Below, piece by piece: positions 37,009-45,814 of a DNA stretch of 64,000 nt. How positions within the stretch are numbered: the first letter of the stretch is position 1; each line of letters opens with the position of its first letter. Source of the stretch: Aquincola agrisoli (GTDB lineage Bacteria; Pseudomonadota; Gammaproteobacteria; Burkholderiales; Burkholderiaceae_C); the NCBI RefSeq assembly GCF_036621135.1, contig NZ_JAZIBG010000036.1, positions 310,001-374,000 of the forward strand, given 5' to 3'. The notes below the pieces were generated by a model that made no database searches, was not told the origin of the DNA, and was given only the letters and a program-made list of their open reading frames with translations. The position numbers and the translations under genes were made by a program.

Positions 37009-38130
37009 TTAACAGCCCGCTTCCGAGACAAAGCGCAGCCGCGTGATCTCCGAGGGCGCACCCAGGCGCAGCGGCGGGCCCCAGTAGCCGGTGCCGCGGC
37101 TGGTGTAGACCCACAGCTGCCCGTGGCGGTGCAGGCCCGCCGTGTACGGCTGCTGCAGCGGCACGAAGAGGTTCCACGGCCAGAACTGCCCGCCGTGCGT
37201 GTGGCCCGAGAGCTGCACGTCGAAGCCCGCGGCCGCGGCCGCCGGGGCGCTGCGCGGCTGGTGGGCCAGCAGCAGCCTGAGGCCCGCATCGGCGGGCGCG
37301 CCCGCCAGCGCGGCCAGCGGATCGCTGCGCTGCCCGGGCTGGACCTGGGCCGCGTTGTAGTCGGCGACGCCGGCCATCACCAGCGCCGCGCCGCCCTGCC
37401 GCAGCACCACATGCTCGTTGACCAGCACCTGCAGGCCCAGGCTGCGCAGCTGCGCGATCCATTCGGCGGCGCCGCTGTAGTACTCGTGGTTGCCGGTGAC
37501 GAAGAACGTGCCGTGGCGCGAGCGCAGCCCCGCCAGCGGCGCGACGTCGCCGTGCAGGTCGGCGACGCGGCCGTCGACCAGGTCGCCGGTGATGGCCACG
37601 GCATCGGCCTGCAGCCGGTTGGCGGCATCGACGATGGCCTGCACGTAGGCGCGCTTGACCGTCGGGCCGACGTGCACGTCGGTGATCTGCACGACCGTGA
37701 ACCCGTGCAGCGCGGCCGGCAGCCCGGCGATCGGCACCTCGACCTCGCGCACCCGCGCGGTGCGCCGCGCCGCGGCGAAGCCCAGCACGCACGCCGCCAG
37801 CGCCAGCAGCGGCACCGCCGCCGCCGTCGGTGCGGCCAGCGGCGGGAGCGTCCACGGCAGCAGCCAGGCCACCAGCAGCACCACCTCGCGCACCAGCGTC
37901 AGCACCAGCAGCATCGAGAACGCGCCCAGCGCCAGCATGCCCGCCCAGGTCCAGCGGTCGGCGCTGGCGCGCTGCCTTGCCCGGCGGCCGAACACCGCCG
38001 CGGGGATCAGCAGCAGCGATGCGGCGAGCCAGGCCGCGAACACCCCCGGCGCGACGGCCCCGGGCAGCGACGGCGCGATGCGCCAGCCGATGTAGAGGTG
38101 CAGCAGGGCGAGCAGCCAGAGCGCGGGCAT
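37009..38130 (-). CDS. Membrane-anchored metallophosphoesterase (YkuE/YaeI-like)
   Basis: A 373-aa protein. The N-terminal about 130 residues hold four hydrophobic helices, then a calcineurin-like phosphoesterase domain faces probably the periplasm. The metal-binding blocks are complete: QITDVHVG (D-x-H), GDLVDGR (GD-x-x-D), GNHEYY (GNHE), LLLAHQP and SGHTHGGQF (GHTHGGQ). Relatives such as YkuE/YaeI hydrolyse phospholipid or lipid A-type substrates (UDP-2,3-diacylglucosamine), but the substrate here is unknown. The ATG at 38130 lies 5 nt after the cardiolipin synthase stop, so the two are probably co-transcribed. Confidence 0.87.
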   Translation of the reverse strand: MPALWLLALLHLYIGWRIAPSLPGAVAPGVFAAWLAASLLLIPAAVFGRRARQRASADRWTWAGMLALGAFSMLLVLTLVREVVLLVAWLLPWTLPPLAAPTAAAVPLLALAACVLGFAAARRTARVREVEVPIAGLPAALHGFTVVQITDVHVGPTVKRAYVQAIVDAANRLQADAVAITGDLVDGRVADLHGDVAPLAGLRSRHGTFFVTGNHEYYSGAAEWIAQLRSLGLQVLVNEHVVLRQGGAALVMAGVADYNAAQVQPGQRSDPLAALAGAPADAGLRLLLAHQPRSAPAAAAAGFDVQLSGHTHGGQFWPWNLFVPLQQPYTAGLHRHGQLWVYTSRGTGYWGPPLRLGAPSEITRLRFVSEAGC

Positions 38131-38135
38131 CGCGG

Positions 38136-39551
38136 CTACAGCTGGAAGCCCACCCAGAGCACAAGGCCCTCGCCCACGTCGCGCAGCAGCCCGGCCCGCG
38201 CCGGCGCGGCGGGCCGGGCGAGGGCCTTCTCCTGCTCGAACCACCGCGCGAAGGCGTCGATCGCCGGCGTGTCGTGGAAGGCCACCATCAGCTCGTAGTT
38301 CAGGAAGAGGCTGCGGCTGTCGATGTTGGCCGAGCCCGCCATCGCCAGCACGTCGTCGACGATCGCGAGCTTGGCGTGCAGCATGTGCGGCGCCAGCCAG
38401 ACCCGCGCGCCCGAGCCCAGCAGCGCCCGCAGCGCGCGTCCGCGCGCGATGTCGGACATGCGGTGGTTGGAGCGGGCCGGCAGCAGCAGGTCGACCGCCA
38501 CCCCGCGCCGGGCCGCCAGGCACAGCGCGGACAGCAGCGCGGCGTCGGGCACGAAGTACGGCGTGACCAGCAGCAGCCGGCGGCGGGCGCGGTAGGCCGC
38601 CGTCACCAGCATCGACTGCACGGTGTCGTCGCCCTGGTCGGGGCCGGACGCCACGAGCTGGGCCCGCCCGGCGCCGGCCTCCTGCGGCGCGGAGAGCGCG
38701 GCGCCGGGCAGCGAGGGCAGCATCGGCGCGGGCAGCCGCGGCCGCCCGCCGGCAAAACGCCAGTCGTGGCGGAACAGCGCGTTGGCCTGCTGCACGAACG
38801 GGCCCCGCAGGTCGAAGCTCAGGTCGTGCCACGCGGGCTTGCCGGGCTCGCCCTCGAAGTACTCCGAGGCCAGGTTGCGCCCGCCGCACCACAGGCGCTG
38901 GTGTTCGCGGCCGGCGTCGGCGATCAGCAGCTTGCGGTGGTTGCGCAGGTTGGTGCGCCCGCGCAGCGGCGAGCGCAGCGGCGGCACGAAGGTCACCACG
39001 TTGCCGCCAGCGGCCAGCAGCGGCGCGAGGTCGGCCCGGCCGCCCATCAGCGCGCCCATGCCGTCGAGCATCAGGCGCACCGCCACGCCGGCGCGTGCGC
39101 GCGCGGCGAGGCGTTCGACGACCGCCTCGCCGAAGCGGTCGCGGCCGATGATGAAGGTGCACAGGTCGATCGAATGCCGGGCGCCGTCGATCACCGACCA
39201 CAGCGCCGCCTGCGCCGCGGCGCCGTCGGCGTGCACCGCGAGCGCGTGGTAGGCGGCCGGCGCCGGCTGGCGCAGCGCCACCGCGGTCTGCTCCGCCCAG
39301 GAGGCGCCCTCGGCCAACGGGTGCCGGCCGGACAGCCGCAAGGCGCGCACGCGCTTGCGCGATCCGAAGACCAGGAAGGCCGGCAGCGCGAGGTAGGGGA
39401 TCAGCAGGATGAACAGCACCCAGGCCACCGCCGCCGCCGGCTGCCGCCGCTGGCCGAGCACGTGCGCGGTGATCACATAGATGAGCAGCGCGATCGCGGT
39501 GACCAGGCCATGCAGGCTCAGCCAGTGGGCAAGCGTGAGGACGGGCAGCAT
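38136..39551 (-). CDS. cls: Cardiolipin synthase (phospholipase D family)
   Basis: A 471-aa enzyme that joins two phosphatidylglycerols to cardiolipin and glycerol. Two N-terminal membrane helices (about residues 8-30 and 40-60) precede two PLD catalytic HKD motifs: NHRKLLIADAG (about residue 205) and LHAKLAIVDDVLAMAGSANID (about residue 390). Both show the H-x-K-x4-D pattern, and GGRNLASEY follows the first one, as in ClsA. Length matches ClsA (about 480 aa). Upstream of the membrane metallophosphoesterase gene on the same strand. The symbol cls is used because ClsA and ClsC-type subgroups cannot be separated with certainty by eye. Confidence 0.9.
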   Translation of the reverse strand: MLPVLTLAHWLSLHGLVTAIALLIYVITAHVLGQRRQPAAAVAWVLFILLIPYLALPAFLVFGSRKRVRALRLSGRHPLAEGASWAEQTAVALRQPAPAAYHALAVHADGAAAQAALWSVIDGARHSIDLCTFIIGRDRFGEAVVERLAARARAGVAVRLMLDGMGALMGGRADLAPLLAAGGNVVTFVPPLRSPLRGRTNLRNHRKLLIADAGREHQRLWCGGRNLASEYFEGEPGKPAWHDLSFDLRGPFVQQANALFRHDWRFAGGRPRLPAPMLPSLPGAALSAPQEAGAGRAQLVASGPDQGDDTVQSMLVTAAYRARRRLLLVTPYFVPDAALLSALCLAARRGVAVDLLLPARSNHRMSDIARGRALRALLGSGARVWLAPHMLHAKLAIVDDVLAMAGSANIDSRSLFLNYELMVAFHDTPAIDAFARWFEQEKALARPAAPARAGLLRDVGEGLVLWVGFQL

Positions 39552-39621
39552 CGGGCGGACGGGCTCTCCGGCAGGCGTGGAGGCGCAAGGATACCGGCCG
39601 TGGCCTGCGCCTGGCGCGCCG

Positions 39622-40491
39622 TCAGGCCAGCCGCAGCGCCATCACCCCCGCGACGATCACCACCGTGCCGGCCGCGCGCTGCCAGCCGAAGCGCTCGCGC
39701 AGCAGCAGCGTGCCGAACACCGCCGCAAACAGCACCGAGGTCTCGCGCAGCGCCGCGACGGTGGCAACCGGCGCGCGGGTCATCGCCCACAGCGCGATGC
39801 CGTAGCTGCCGAGCGACGCAACGGTGCCCACCGCCGCCACCGGCCAGCGCAGGGCCATGTAGCGGCGCACTGCGGGCAGGTCGGCCCGCCGCTGCCACAG
39901 CACCAGCGCGAGGTACGGCAGGCCGTCGATCAGGAACAGGGCCGCCACGTAGGCCCCGGCGTTGCCGCTGGCGCGCACGCCCAGCCCGTCGACCACGGTG
40001 TAGGCCGCGATGATGGCGGCGTTGCACAGCGCCACGCGCATCGCCTTGCGCCGCTGCGCCTCGGAGCCGCCATGGCCGCTGCGCGCCAGGCCCAGCAGCA
40101 CCACGCCGGCGCTCACCGTCAGCACGCCGGCCCAGGCCGACGGCGACAGCGACTCGCCCAGCAGGGCGTGGCTGCCCAGCGCCACCAGCAGCGGCGCGCC
40201 GCCGCGCATCAGCGGGTAGGTCAGGCCGAGGTCGCCGTGCCGGTAGGCCGAGGCCAGCGCCACGTAGTAGCCGATGTGGATCAGCGTCGACAGGCCGATG
40301 TACGGCCACGCCGCCACCGGCGGCAGGCCCAGCACCAGCAGCAGCGGCACGGCCAGCAGCGTGCCCATCGCGTGGATCAGCGCGGTGTCGAGCGACTTGT
40401 CCGTCGCGGACTTGATCAGGGCGTTCCAGCCCGCATGCAGGCAGGCGCCGAACAGCACCGCCAGCAGCACCGGCCCGCCCAGCTCCCCCAC
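39622..40491 (-). CDS. EamA/DMT-family transporter in the phosphonate locus
   Basis: A 289-aa ten-helix inner-membrane protein of the drug/metabolite transporter superfamily. It begins GPVLLAVLFGACLHAGWNAL and carries the two EamA repeats, with the pair of segments YYVALASAYRHGDLGLTYPLMRGGAPL and ALRETSVLFAAVFGTLLLRE. It starts 9 nt after the stop of the PhnZ-like HD gene and so seems to be the third gene of gntR-HD-eamA. The substrate is unknown; its position suggests an exporter or importer linked to aminoethylphosphonate metabolism. Such pairing is also seen in other phosphonate operons as far as I recall, so I give it modest weight. Confidence 0.85.
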   Translation of the reverse strand: MGELGGPVLLAVLFGACLHAGWNALIKSATDKSLDTALIHAMGTLLAVPLLLVLGLPPVAAWPYIGLSTLIHIGYYVALASAYRHGDLGLTYPLMRGGAPLLVALGSHALLGESLSPSAWAGVLTVSAGVVLLGLARSGHGGSEAQRRKAMRVALCNAAIIAAYTVVDGLGVRASGNAGAYVAALFLIDGLPYLALVLWQRRADLPAVRRYMALRWPVAAVGTVASLGSYGIALWAMTRAPVATVAALRETSVLFAAVFGTLLLRERFGWQRAAGTVVIVAGVMALRLA

Positions 40492-40500
40492 GCCGCGGCC

Positions 40501-41052
40501 TCAGGCCGCGCGCAGGCAGCGCCGCGCCCGTGCGAGGTAGTGCGCCAGCGGCGGCGTGGCCAGCCCGGGCTGCTTGGCCAGGTCGTCCCACAGGCGCAGC
40601 TGCACCGCCTCCTTCGCGTGCGGCTGGGCGATGAAGGCCTGCGCGGCCGCGGGCGCGAACACGCCGCCCTGCAGCACCAGGCTGCGCTGCGAATCGGCCG
40701 ACAGGCCCGCGTGGTAGCCGGGGCGCACCGCGCACAGCCAGCGCTTGGCATCGACGTGCCGTGCGACGGCGCCCACCAGCCGCGGCCCGAACAGGCTGCG
40801 CAGCAGCGGCACGGCGGCGTACTCGTGGCGGTCGTCGATGCCGCGCAGCGTGGGGGTGTCGCCGTGGTCGCCGAGCAGGTGCCCCAGGTCGTGCAACAGG
40901 GCCGCGGTGACGAGCTCGTCGTCGGCGCTGCTCTGCTCGGCCAGGTGGGCCGCCTGCAGCGCGTGTTCGAGCTGCGACACCGCCTCGCCGCTGTACTGCT
41001 CCGCGCCGCGGCGCTGGAAAAGCAGCGCGATGTCGTCCAGCGCCGGCGCCAT
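40501..41052 (-). CDS. HD-domain protein associated with phosphonate operons (PhnZ-like)
   Basis: A 183-aa HD-superfamily protein. The helices carry LEHALQAAHLAEQSS, the HD pair in ALLHDLGHLLGDH, and later H residues in DDRHEYAAVP and AVARHVDAKRWL. This spacing matches the phosphonate-operon HDIG family that includes the di-iron oxygenase PhnZ. PhnZ cleaves 2-amino-1-hydroxyethylphosphonate after a PhnY hydroxylase; no PhnY is visible here, so the activity is uncertain. It overlaps gntR by one base (TGATG) and is followed 9 nt later by an EamA transporter. Sequence context and residue pattern support the family, not a proven function. Confidence 0.8.
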   Translation of the reverse strand: MAPALDDIALLFQRRGAEQYSGEAVSQLEHALQAAHLAEQSSADDELVTAALLHDLGHLLGDHGDTPTLRGIDDRHEYAAVPLLRSLFGPRLVGAVARHVDAKRWLCAVRPGYHAGLSADSQRSLVLQGGVFAPAAAQAFIAQPHAKEAVQLRLWDDLAKQPGLATPPLAHYLARARRCLRAA

Positions 41053-41753
41053 CACGCGGCCTCGGGCGCCGCCAGGCGGCGCTGGTGGTTCTGCAGCGTG
41101 CGCTCGCGGCTGGCCATCACGTGGCGGAACATCGCCTCGCCCGCGGCCTCGACGTCGCCCGACGCGATGGCCTTGACGATCTGCCGGTGCTCCCTGGCGA
41201 ATACCACCATCGACTCGCCGGTGAGGTTCTGCCGGCGGTACAGGGTGAGCTCGTTCGTGAGCTTGCGGTAGGTGGCGGTGAGCTTGGCGTTGCCCGCGAG
41301 CTGCAGCAGCCGGTCGTGGAACTGCAGGTTGAAGAGGTGGAAGGCGTTGGCGTCGCCGGCCTTGGCGGCGCGGTCCATGTCGTCGGCCATGCGGCGCAGC
41401 TCGCGCACCTGGGCGGTGCCCAGGCTCTGCGCCAGCTTGCGGCCGACGAACTGGTCCATCACCGCGCGCACCTCGAAGATCTCCAGCACCTCCTCGATCG
41501 GGATGCTGCGCACGAACACGCCGCGGTTCTTCTCGGTGCGCACCAGGCCGGCTTCTTCCAGCATGCGGAAGGCCTCGCGCACCGGGCCGCGTGACACGCC
41601 GAGCTGCTCGGCCAGCGTCGCCTCGGTGAGCTTGGCGCCGGGCTCCAGGCGGCCTTCCAGGATCAGGCGCTCGACTTCGGCCTGCACCAGCGCGGACAGC
41701 GAGGTGCCCTGCAACTGTGCAATCGTCGGGTGGGTGGACGCAGTGCTGTTCAT
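41052..41753 (-). CDS. GntR-family (FCD-type) regulator of the phosphonate locus
   Basis: A 233-aa regulator. The winged helix is at about residues 15-80 (EATLAEQLGVSRGPVREAFRMLEEAGL), and an FCD domain follows (about 90-220, with HLFNLQFHDRLLQLAGN and HRQIVKAIASGD). The ATG at 41753 (MNSTASTHP) gives the natural N-terminus; a longer reading crosses a palindrome at 41778-41797. The gene diverges from the phosphonate transport and degradation genes and overlaps the HD gene by one base. It is therefore the likely regulator of 2-aminoethylphosphonate use, probably inducer-responsive rather than phosphate-controlled. Confidence 0.88.
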   Translation of the reverse strand: MNSTASTHPTIAQLQGTSLSALVQAEVERLILEGRLEPGAKLTEATLAEQLGVSRGPVREAFRMLEEAGLVRTEKNRGVFVRSIPIEEVLEIFEVRAVMDQFVGRKLAQSLGTAQVRELRRMADDMDRAAKAGDANAFHLFNLQFHDRLLQLAGNAKLTATYRKLTNELTLYRRQNLTGESMVVFAREHRQIVKAIASGDVEAAGEAMFRHVMASRERTLQNHQRRLAAPEAA

Positions 41754-41777
41754 TGCCGTGCCAGTATGCCCCAGAGT

Positions 41778-41797
41778 GAAGATTGTCAACAATCTTC
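41778..41797. promoter_or_regulatory. Palindromic operator candidate in the phosphonate divergent promoter region
   Basis: A perfect 9-bp inverted repeat GAAGATTGT / ACAATCTTC around a 2-nt centre CA. Its core TTGTCA-ACAA resembles GntR/FCD sites. On the minus strand bases 41789-41784 read TTGACA, a perfect -35 hexamer, so a bound regulator would block the promoter of its own gene (start 41753), and the site also lies 107 bp before the binding-protein start. Assignment to the GntR protein is inference from position and shape. Confidence 0.7.
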
Positions 41798-41903
41798 AAT
41801 CGACAAACAACGAAAGACGATTGGCCCCGTTCTTGCGACGCCGATTCACGAGCTTGTCATCCAGGCCGCGGATAAACCGGGCATTCGCACAACGGAGGTA
41901 CCC

Positions 41904-42938
41904 ATGGCATTTTTGAGATCGACGGTGGCCGGCCTGATCGGGCTGGCGTTCGCGGCGGCCGCGCTGGCCGACAAGACGACGCTCACCGTCTACACCGCGC
42001 TGGAGACCGACCAGCTCAAGGCCTACCAGACCGCCTTCAACAAGGCCCACCCGGACATCGACATCAAGTGGGTTCGCGACTCCACCGGCGTCATCACCGC
42101 CAAGCTGCTGGCCGAGAAGGCCAACCCGCAGGCCGACGTGGTGTGGGGCGTGGCCGCCTCCAGCCTGGCGCTGCTCGACCGCAACGGCATGCTCGAACCC
42201 TACGCCCCGATGAACCTCGACGCGATCATGGGCAAGTACCGCGACGCCAAGAACCCGCCGGCCTGGTGGGGCATGGACGTGTTCGGCGCGGTGGTGTGCT
42301 TCAACACGGTGGAAGCCAAGAAGAAGAACATCCCGGTGCCCGCCACCTGGAAGGACCTGCTGAAGCCCGAGTTCAAGGGCCAGGTGGTGATGCCCAATCC
42401 GGCCTCGTCGGGCACCGGCTACTTCGACGTGGTGGCCTGGCTGCAGCTCTGGGGCGACGACAAGGGCCAGGGCGGCGGCTGGAAGTACATGGACGCGCTG
42501 CACCAGAACATCGGCCAGTACACGCACAGCGGCTCCAAGCCCTGCAACATGGCCGCATCGGGTGAGTACGTGGCCGGCATCTCGTTCGAGTACCGCGGCC
42601 ACACCAACAAGAGCAAGGGCGCGCCGATCGAGCTGGTGTTCCCGAAGGAAGGCCTGGGCTGGGACCTGGAGTCCTTCGCGATCCACAAGGGCACGAAGAA
42701 CGCCGCCGCCGCGAAGAAGCTGGCCGACTGGGCGTCGAGCAAGGACGCGATGGTGCTGTACGGCAAGAACTTCGCGCTCACCGCGCAGCCGGGCGTGGCG
42801 CCCAAGCTGGAGAACATCCCGGCCGACTACGAGTCGCGCCTGATCAAGATGGACTTCAACTACGCGGCCGGCGAGCGTGACCGCATCCTGGCCGAATGGT
42901 CCAAGCGCTACGACGCCAAGAGCGAAGCGAAGAAGTGA
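41904..42938 (+). CDS. phnS: Putative 2-aminoethylphosphonate ABC transporter substrate-binding protein
   Basis: A 344-aa periplasmic binding protein. The signal peptide is MAFLRSTVAGLIGLAFAAAALA, cut before DKTTLTVYTALETDQ. The fold is the iron/putrescine-type binding protein seen in the PhnS2 group, with LTVYTALETDQLKAYQTAF, PAWWGMDVFGAVVCFN and LESFAIHKGTKNAAAAKKLADWA. Identification rests mainly on the adjacent phnT-phnU-phnW-phnX genes. A strong GGAGGT site at 41894-41899 precedes the ATG. It overlaps phnT by 4 nt. The palindrome at 41778-41797 lies upstream. Confidence 0.87.
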   Translation: MAFLRSTVAGLIGLAFAAAALADKTTLTVYTALETDQLKAYQTAFNKAHPDIDIKWVRDSTGVITAKLLAEKANPQADVVWGVAASSLALLDRNGMLEPYAPMNLDAIMGKYRDAKNPPAWWGMDVFGAVVCFNTVEAKKKNIPVPATWKDLLKPEFKGQVVMPNPASSGTGYFDVVAWLQLWGDDKGQGGGWKYMDALHQNIGQYTHSGSKPCNMAASGEYVAGISFEYRGHTNKSKGAPIELVFPKEGLGWDLESFAIHKGTKNAAAAKKLADWASSKDAMVLYGKNFALTAQPGVAPKLENIPADYESRLIKMDFNYAAGERDRILAEWSKRYDAKSEAKK

Positions 42939-44026
42939 ACGCCACCCCCTACCTCGACCTGCGTGGCATCGGCAAGCGCTTCGGTGCCTTCACCGCGCTC
43001 GACGGGGTGGACCTGTCGATCCGGCGCGGCGAGTTCGTCTGCTTCCTCGGCCCTTCCGGCTGCGGCAAGACGACACTGCTGCGCATCATCGCGGGGCTGG
43101 AGCAGCAGACCGCCGGCACGCTCACGCAGGCCGGCCGCGACATCTCCGTGCTGCCGCCGGCCGAGCGCGACTACGGCATCGTCTTCCAGTCGTACGCCCT
43201 CTTCCCCAACCTGACGATCGCGGCCAACGTGGCCTACGGGCTCGTCAACCGCCGCCAGCCGAAGGCGCAGGTGGCCGCGCGCGTGGAGGCGCTGCTGCAG
43301 CTCGTCGGCCTGCCGGGCAGCGGCGGCAAGTACCCGGCGCAGATGTCGGGCGGCCAGCAGCAGCGCGTGGCGCTGGCGCGGGCGCTGGCCACCTCGCCGG
43401 GGCTGCTGCTGCTGGACGAGCCGCTGTCGGCGCTCGACGCCATCGTGCGCGTGCGGCTGCGCAACGAGATCCGGGCGCTGCAGCGCCAGCTCGGCGTCAC
43501 CACCATCATGGTCACTCACGACCAGGAAGAGGCGTTGTCGGTCGCCGACCGCATCGTCGTGATGAACCAGGGCGTGATCGAGCAGGTCGGCACGCCGATG
43601 CAGATCTACCGCGAGCCGGCGTCGGCCTTCGTCGCCGACTTCGTCGGCAAGGCCACGCGGCTGCAGGCCGTGGCCGAGCCCGACCGCTGGTTCCGCGCCG
43701 GCAGCCTGCGGCTGCAATGCCCGCAGGCCAACGGCGCCGAGTTCCGCCCCGGGGCGCCGGTGTCGCTCTACCTGCGGCCGGAAGACCGGGTGATGGACCG
43801 CGTGGGCGCGGACCACCCCGGTGCCTGCCGCGGGACGGTGCAGCGCGTCGAATTCGTCGGCAGCAACTGCCTGGCGGAGGTCGAGGTCGAAGGGCTGCCC
43901 GGCCAGCCGGTGCAGCTGCAGTTCTCGTTGAACCAGATGGACGAGTTCGGCGTGCGCGAAGGCGCGGCGCTGCAGTTCGCGCTGCGCACCGACCGCCTGC
44001 GCGTGTTCCCCGCGAGGGCCGCTTGA
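42935..44026 (+). CDS. phnT: Putative 2-aminoethylphosphonate ABC transporter ATP-binding protein
   Basis: A 363-aa ATPase of the spermidine/iron-type importers. The Walker A GPSGCGKTTLL lies at about residues 37-47, signature MSGGQQQRVALARAL at about 133-147, and Walker B LLLLDEPLSALDAI. The C-terminal TOBE-like domain spans about residues 280-360 (VSLYLRPEDRVM, RVEFVGSNCLAEVEVEG). The GTG start at 42935 overlaps the stop of the binding-protein gene (GTGA). No ATG upstream gives a coherent N-terminus. It belongs to the PhnS2-T2-U2 style transporter, because the permease downstream is a fused two-domain protein. Confidence 0.9.
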   Translation: MNATPYLDLRGIGKRFGAFTALDGVDLSIRRGEFVCFLGPSGCGKTTLLRIIAGLEQQTAGTLTQAGRDISVLPPAERDYGIVFQSYALFPNLTIAANVAYGLVNRRQPKAQVAARVEALLQLVGLPGSGGKYPAQMSGGQQQRVALARALATSPGLLLLDEPLSALDAIVRVRLRNEIRALQRQLGVTTIMVTHDQEEALSVADRIVVMNQGVIEQVGTPMQIYREPASAFVADFVGKATRLQAVAEPDRWFRAGSLRLQCPQANGAEFRPGAPVSLYLRPEDRVMDRVGADHPGACRGTVQRVEFVGSNCLAEVEVEGLPGQPVQLQFSLNQMDEFGVREGAALQFALRTDRLRVFPARAA

Positions 44027-44043
44027 CCGCACCCGCCGCGACG

Positions 44044-45768
44044 ATGGCGCACGAGGCCCTGGTGAACGGACGGCCGCAGCCCGCGCCGCTGCGCCAGCGT
44101 GTGCACTGGACGGACCGCATCGCGCACCTCGCGCTGCTGGGCGTGCTGGCGCTGCTGGGCGTGGGCCTCGTCGGGCCGCTGGCGGCCATCCTCTCGCAGG
44201 CCTTCGCGCCCGCCGCCGAAGGCTCGCGCTGGGCGCACTTCGCCGCCTACCTCGCCTCGCCGGCGCTGCGCCAGAGCCTGTGGAACAGCGTCTGGGTGTC
44301 GGCGCTGGTCACCGCCGTCGTGGTGCCGCTGGCGTTCACCTTCGCCTATGCGCTCACGCGCAGCTGCCTGCCGGCCAAGGGCCTCTTCCGCACCATCACG
44401 CTGCTGCCGCTGCTGGCGCCCTCGCTGCTGTCGGCCATCTCGCTGATCTACTGGTTCGGCAACCAGGGCGTGGCCAAGGACGTGTGGCTCGCGCTCGGCT
44501 TCGACGGCCTCTACGGCGCACCGGGCATCGTGCTGGCCGAATGCTTCGCGGTGTTTCCGCACGCGCTGATGATCCTCGTCAGCGCGCTGTCGATGGCCGA
44601 CGCGCGGCTCTACGAGGCGGCCGACGCGATGGGCACCGGCACGCTGCGCAAGTTCGCCACCATCACGCTGCCGGGCGCCCGGTACGGCCTCATCTCTGCC
44701 GCGCTGGTGAGCTTCACGCTGGTCGTCACCGACTTCGGCATCCCCAAGGTCGTCGGCGGCAACTTCAACATGCTGGCCACCGACGTCTTCAAACTGGTGA
44801 TCGGCCAGCAGGATTTCCAGCGCGGCGCGGTGGTCGCGCTGCTGCTGCTCGCACCGGCCGCCCTCACCTTCGCGCTCGACGGCTGGGTGCAGCGGCGGCA
44901 GACGGCCATGCTCACCGCGCGCGCGGTGGCGCTGGTGCCCCGGCCCGCCCGCGGCTTCGATGCGGCGATGACGGCCTACTGCGGCCTGGTCTGCGCGCTG
45001 ATGCTGGCGATGTTCGGCATGGCGGTGTTCGCCTCGTTCGTGAAGCTGTGGCCCTACAACCTCACGCCCAGCCTCGACCACTACATCGCCGGCCTGGTCG
45101 ACGCCGAGCTGGGCGACGCGGTGGTCAACAGCCTGAAGCTCGCCGCCGGCACCGCGCTGGTCGGCCCCGCCGTGGTCTTCGTCGGCGCCTACATGCTGGA
45201 GAAGACCCGCGGCCTGGCCTGGGCTCGCCCGCTGGTGCGGCTGATGGCGATGCTGCCGATGGCCGTGCCCGGCCTGGTGCTGGGCCTGGGCTACATCTTC
45301 TTCTTCAACGCGCCGGCCAACCCGCTGAATTTCCTCTACCAGACGGGCGCGCTGCTGGTGCTGTGCACGGTGGTGCACTTCTACACCACCGGCCACCTCA
45401 CCATCGTCACCACGCTGAAGGCGATCGACCCGGAGTTCGAGGCCGTTTCCGCCTCGCTGAAGGTGCCGTTCTACAAGACGTTCCTGCGCGTGACGCTGCC
45501 CATCAGCCTGCCCACGCTGCTCGACGTGTCGCGCTACTTCTTCATCAACGCGATGACGACGATCTCGGCGGTGGTGTTCCTCTACTCGCCCGAGACCAAG
45601 CTGGCTTCGGTGGCCATCCTCAACCTCGACGAGGCCGGCGAGATCGGCGCCGCCGCGGCGATGGCGGTGCTGATCGTCGGCGTCTCCGGCACGGTCACGC
45701 TGCTCTACCTGCTGCTCGGCCGCGTGGTCACACGCCGCACACAACGATGGAGGCACCCGGCGCCATGA
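44044..45768 (+). CDS. phnU: Fused ABC transporter permease for 2-aminoethylphosphonate
   Basis: A 574-aa inner-membrane protein holding two BPD_transp_1 permease domains in one chain, as in FbpB- and PhnU2-type systems. The first half has the EAA loop YEAADAMGTGTLRKFATITLP at about residues 185-205; the second has FEAVSASLKVPFYKTFLRVTLP near the C-terminus. About twelve hydrophobic helices are visible. The ATG at 44044 is chosen; a TTG at 44023, which overlaps the phnT stop, would add seven residues. It replaces the separate PhnU and PhnV permeases and completes the importer encoded here. Confidence 0.88.
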   Translation: MAHEALVNGRPQPAPLRQRVHWTDRIAHLALLGVLALLGVGLVGPLAAILSQAFAPAAEGSRWAHFAAYLASPALRQSLWNSVWVSALVTAVVVPLAFTFAYALTRSCLPAKGLFRTITLLPLLAPSLLSAISLIYWFGNQGVAKDVWLALGFDGLYGAPGIVLAECFAVFPHALMILVSALSMADARLYEAADAMGTGTLRKFATITLPGARYGLISAALVSFTLVVTDFGIPKVVGGNFNMLATDVFKLVIGQQDFQRGAVVALLLLAPAALTFALDGWVQRRQTAMLTARAVALVPRPARGFDAAMTAYCGLVCALMLAMFGMAVFASFVKLWPYNLTPSLDHYIAGLVDAELGDAVVNSLKLAAGTALVGPAVVFVGAYMLEKTRGLAWARPLVRLMAMLPMAVPGLVLGLGYIFFFNAPANPLNFLYQTGALLVLCTVVHFYTTGHLTIVTTLKAIDPEFEAVSASLKVPFYKTFLRVTLPISLPTLLDVSRYFFINAMTTISAVVFLYSPETKLASVAILNLDEAGEIGAAAAMAVLIVGVSGTVTLLYLLLGRVVTRRTQRWRHPAP

Positions 45769-45814
45769 GCACCGGCCGATGCCAAGCCCCTTGACCCGCC
45801 CCCCACCGCCACCC

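Noticed and set aside
45765..45794. Mini-ORF starting at the ATG that overlaps the phnU stop codon (nine codons before a stop)
   Set aside because: It is too short, in a different frame from phnW, and without conserved content. The ATG of ATGA at the phnU stop is most likely fortuitous.
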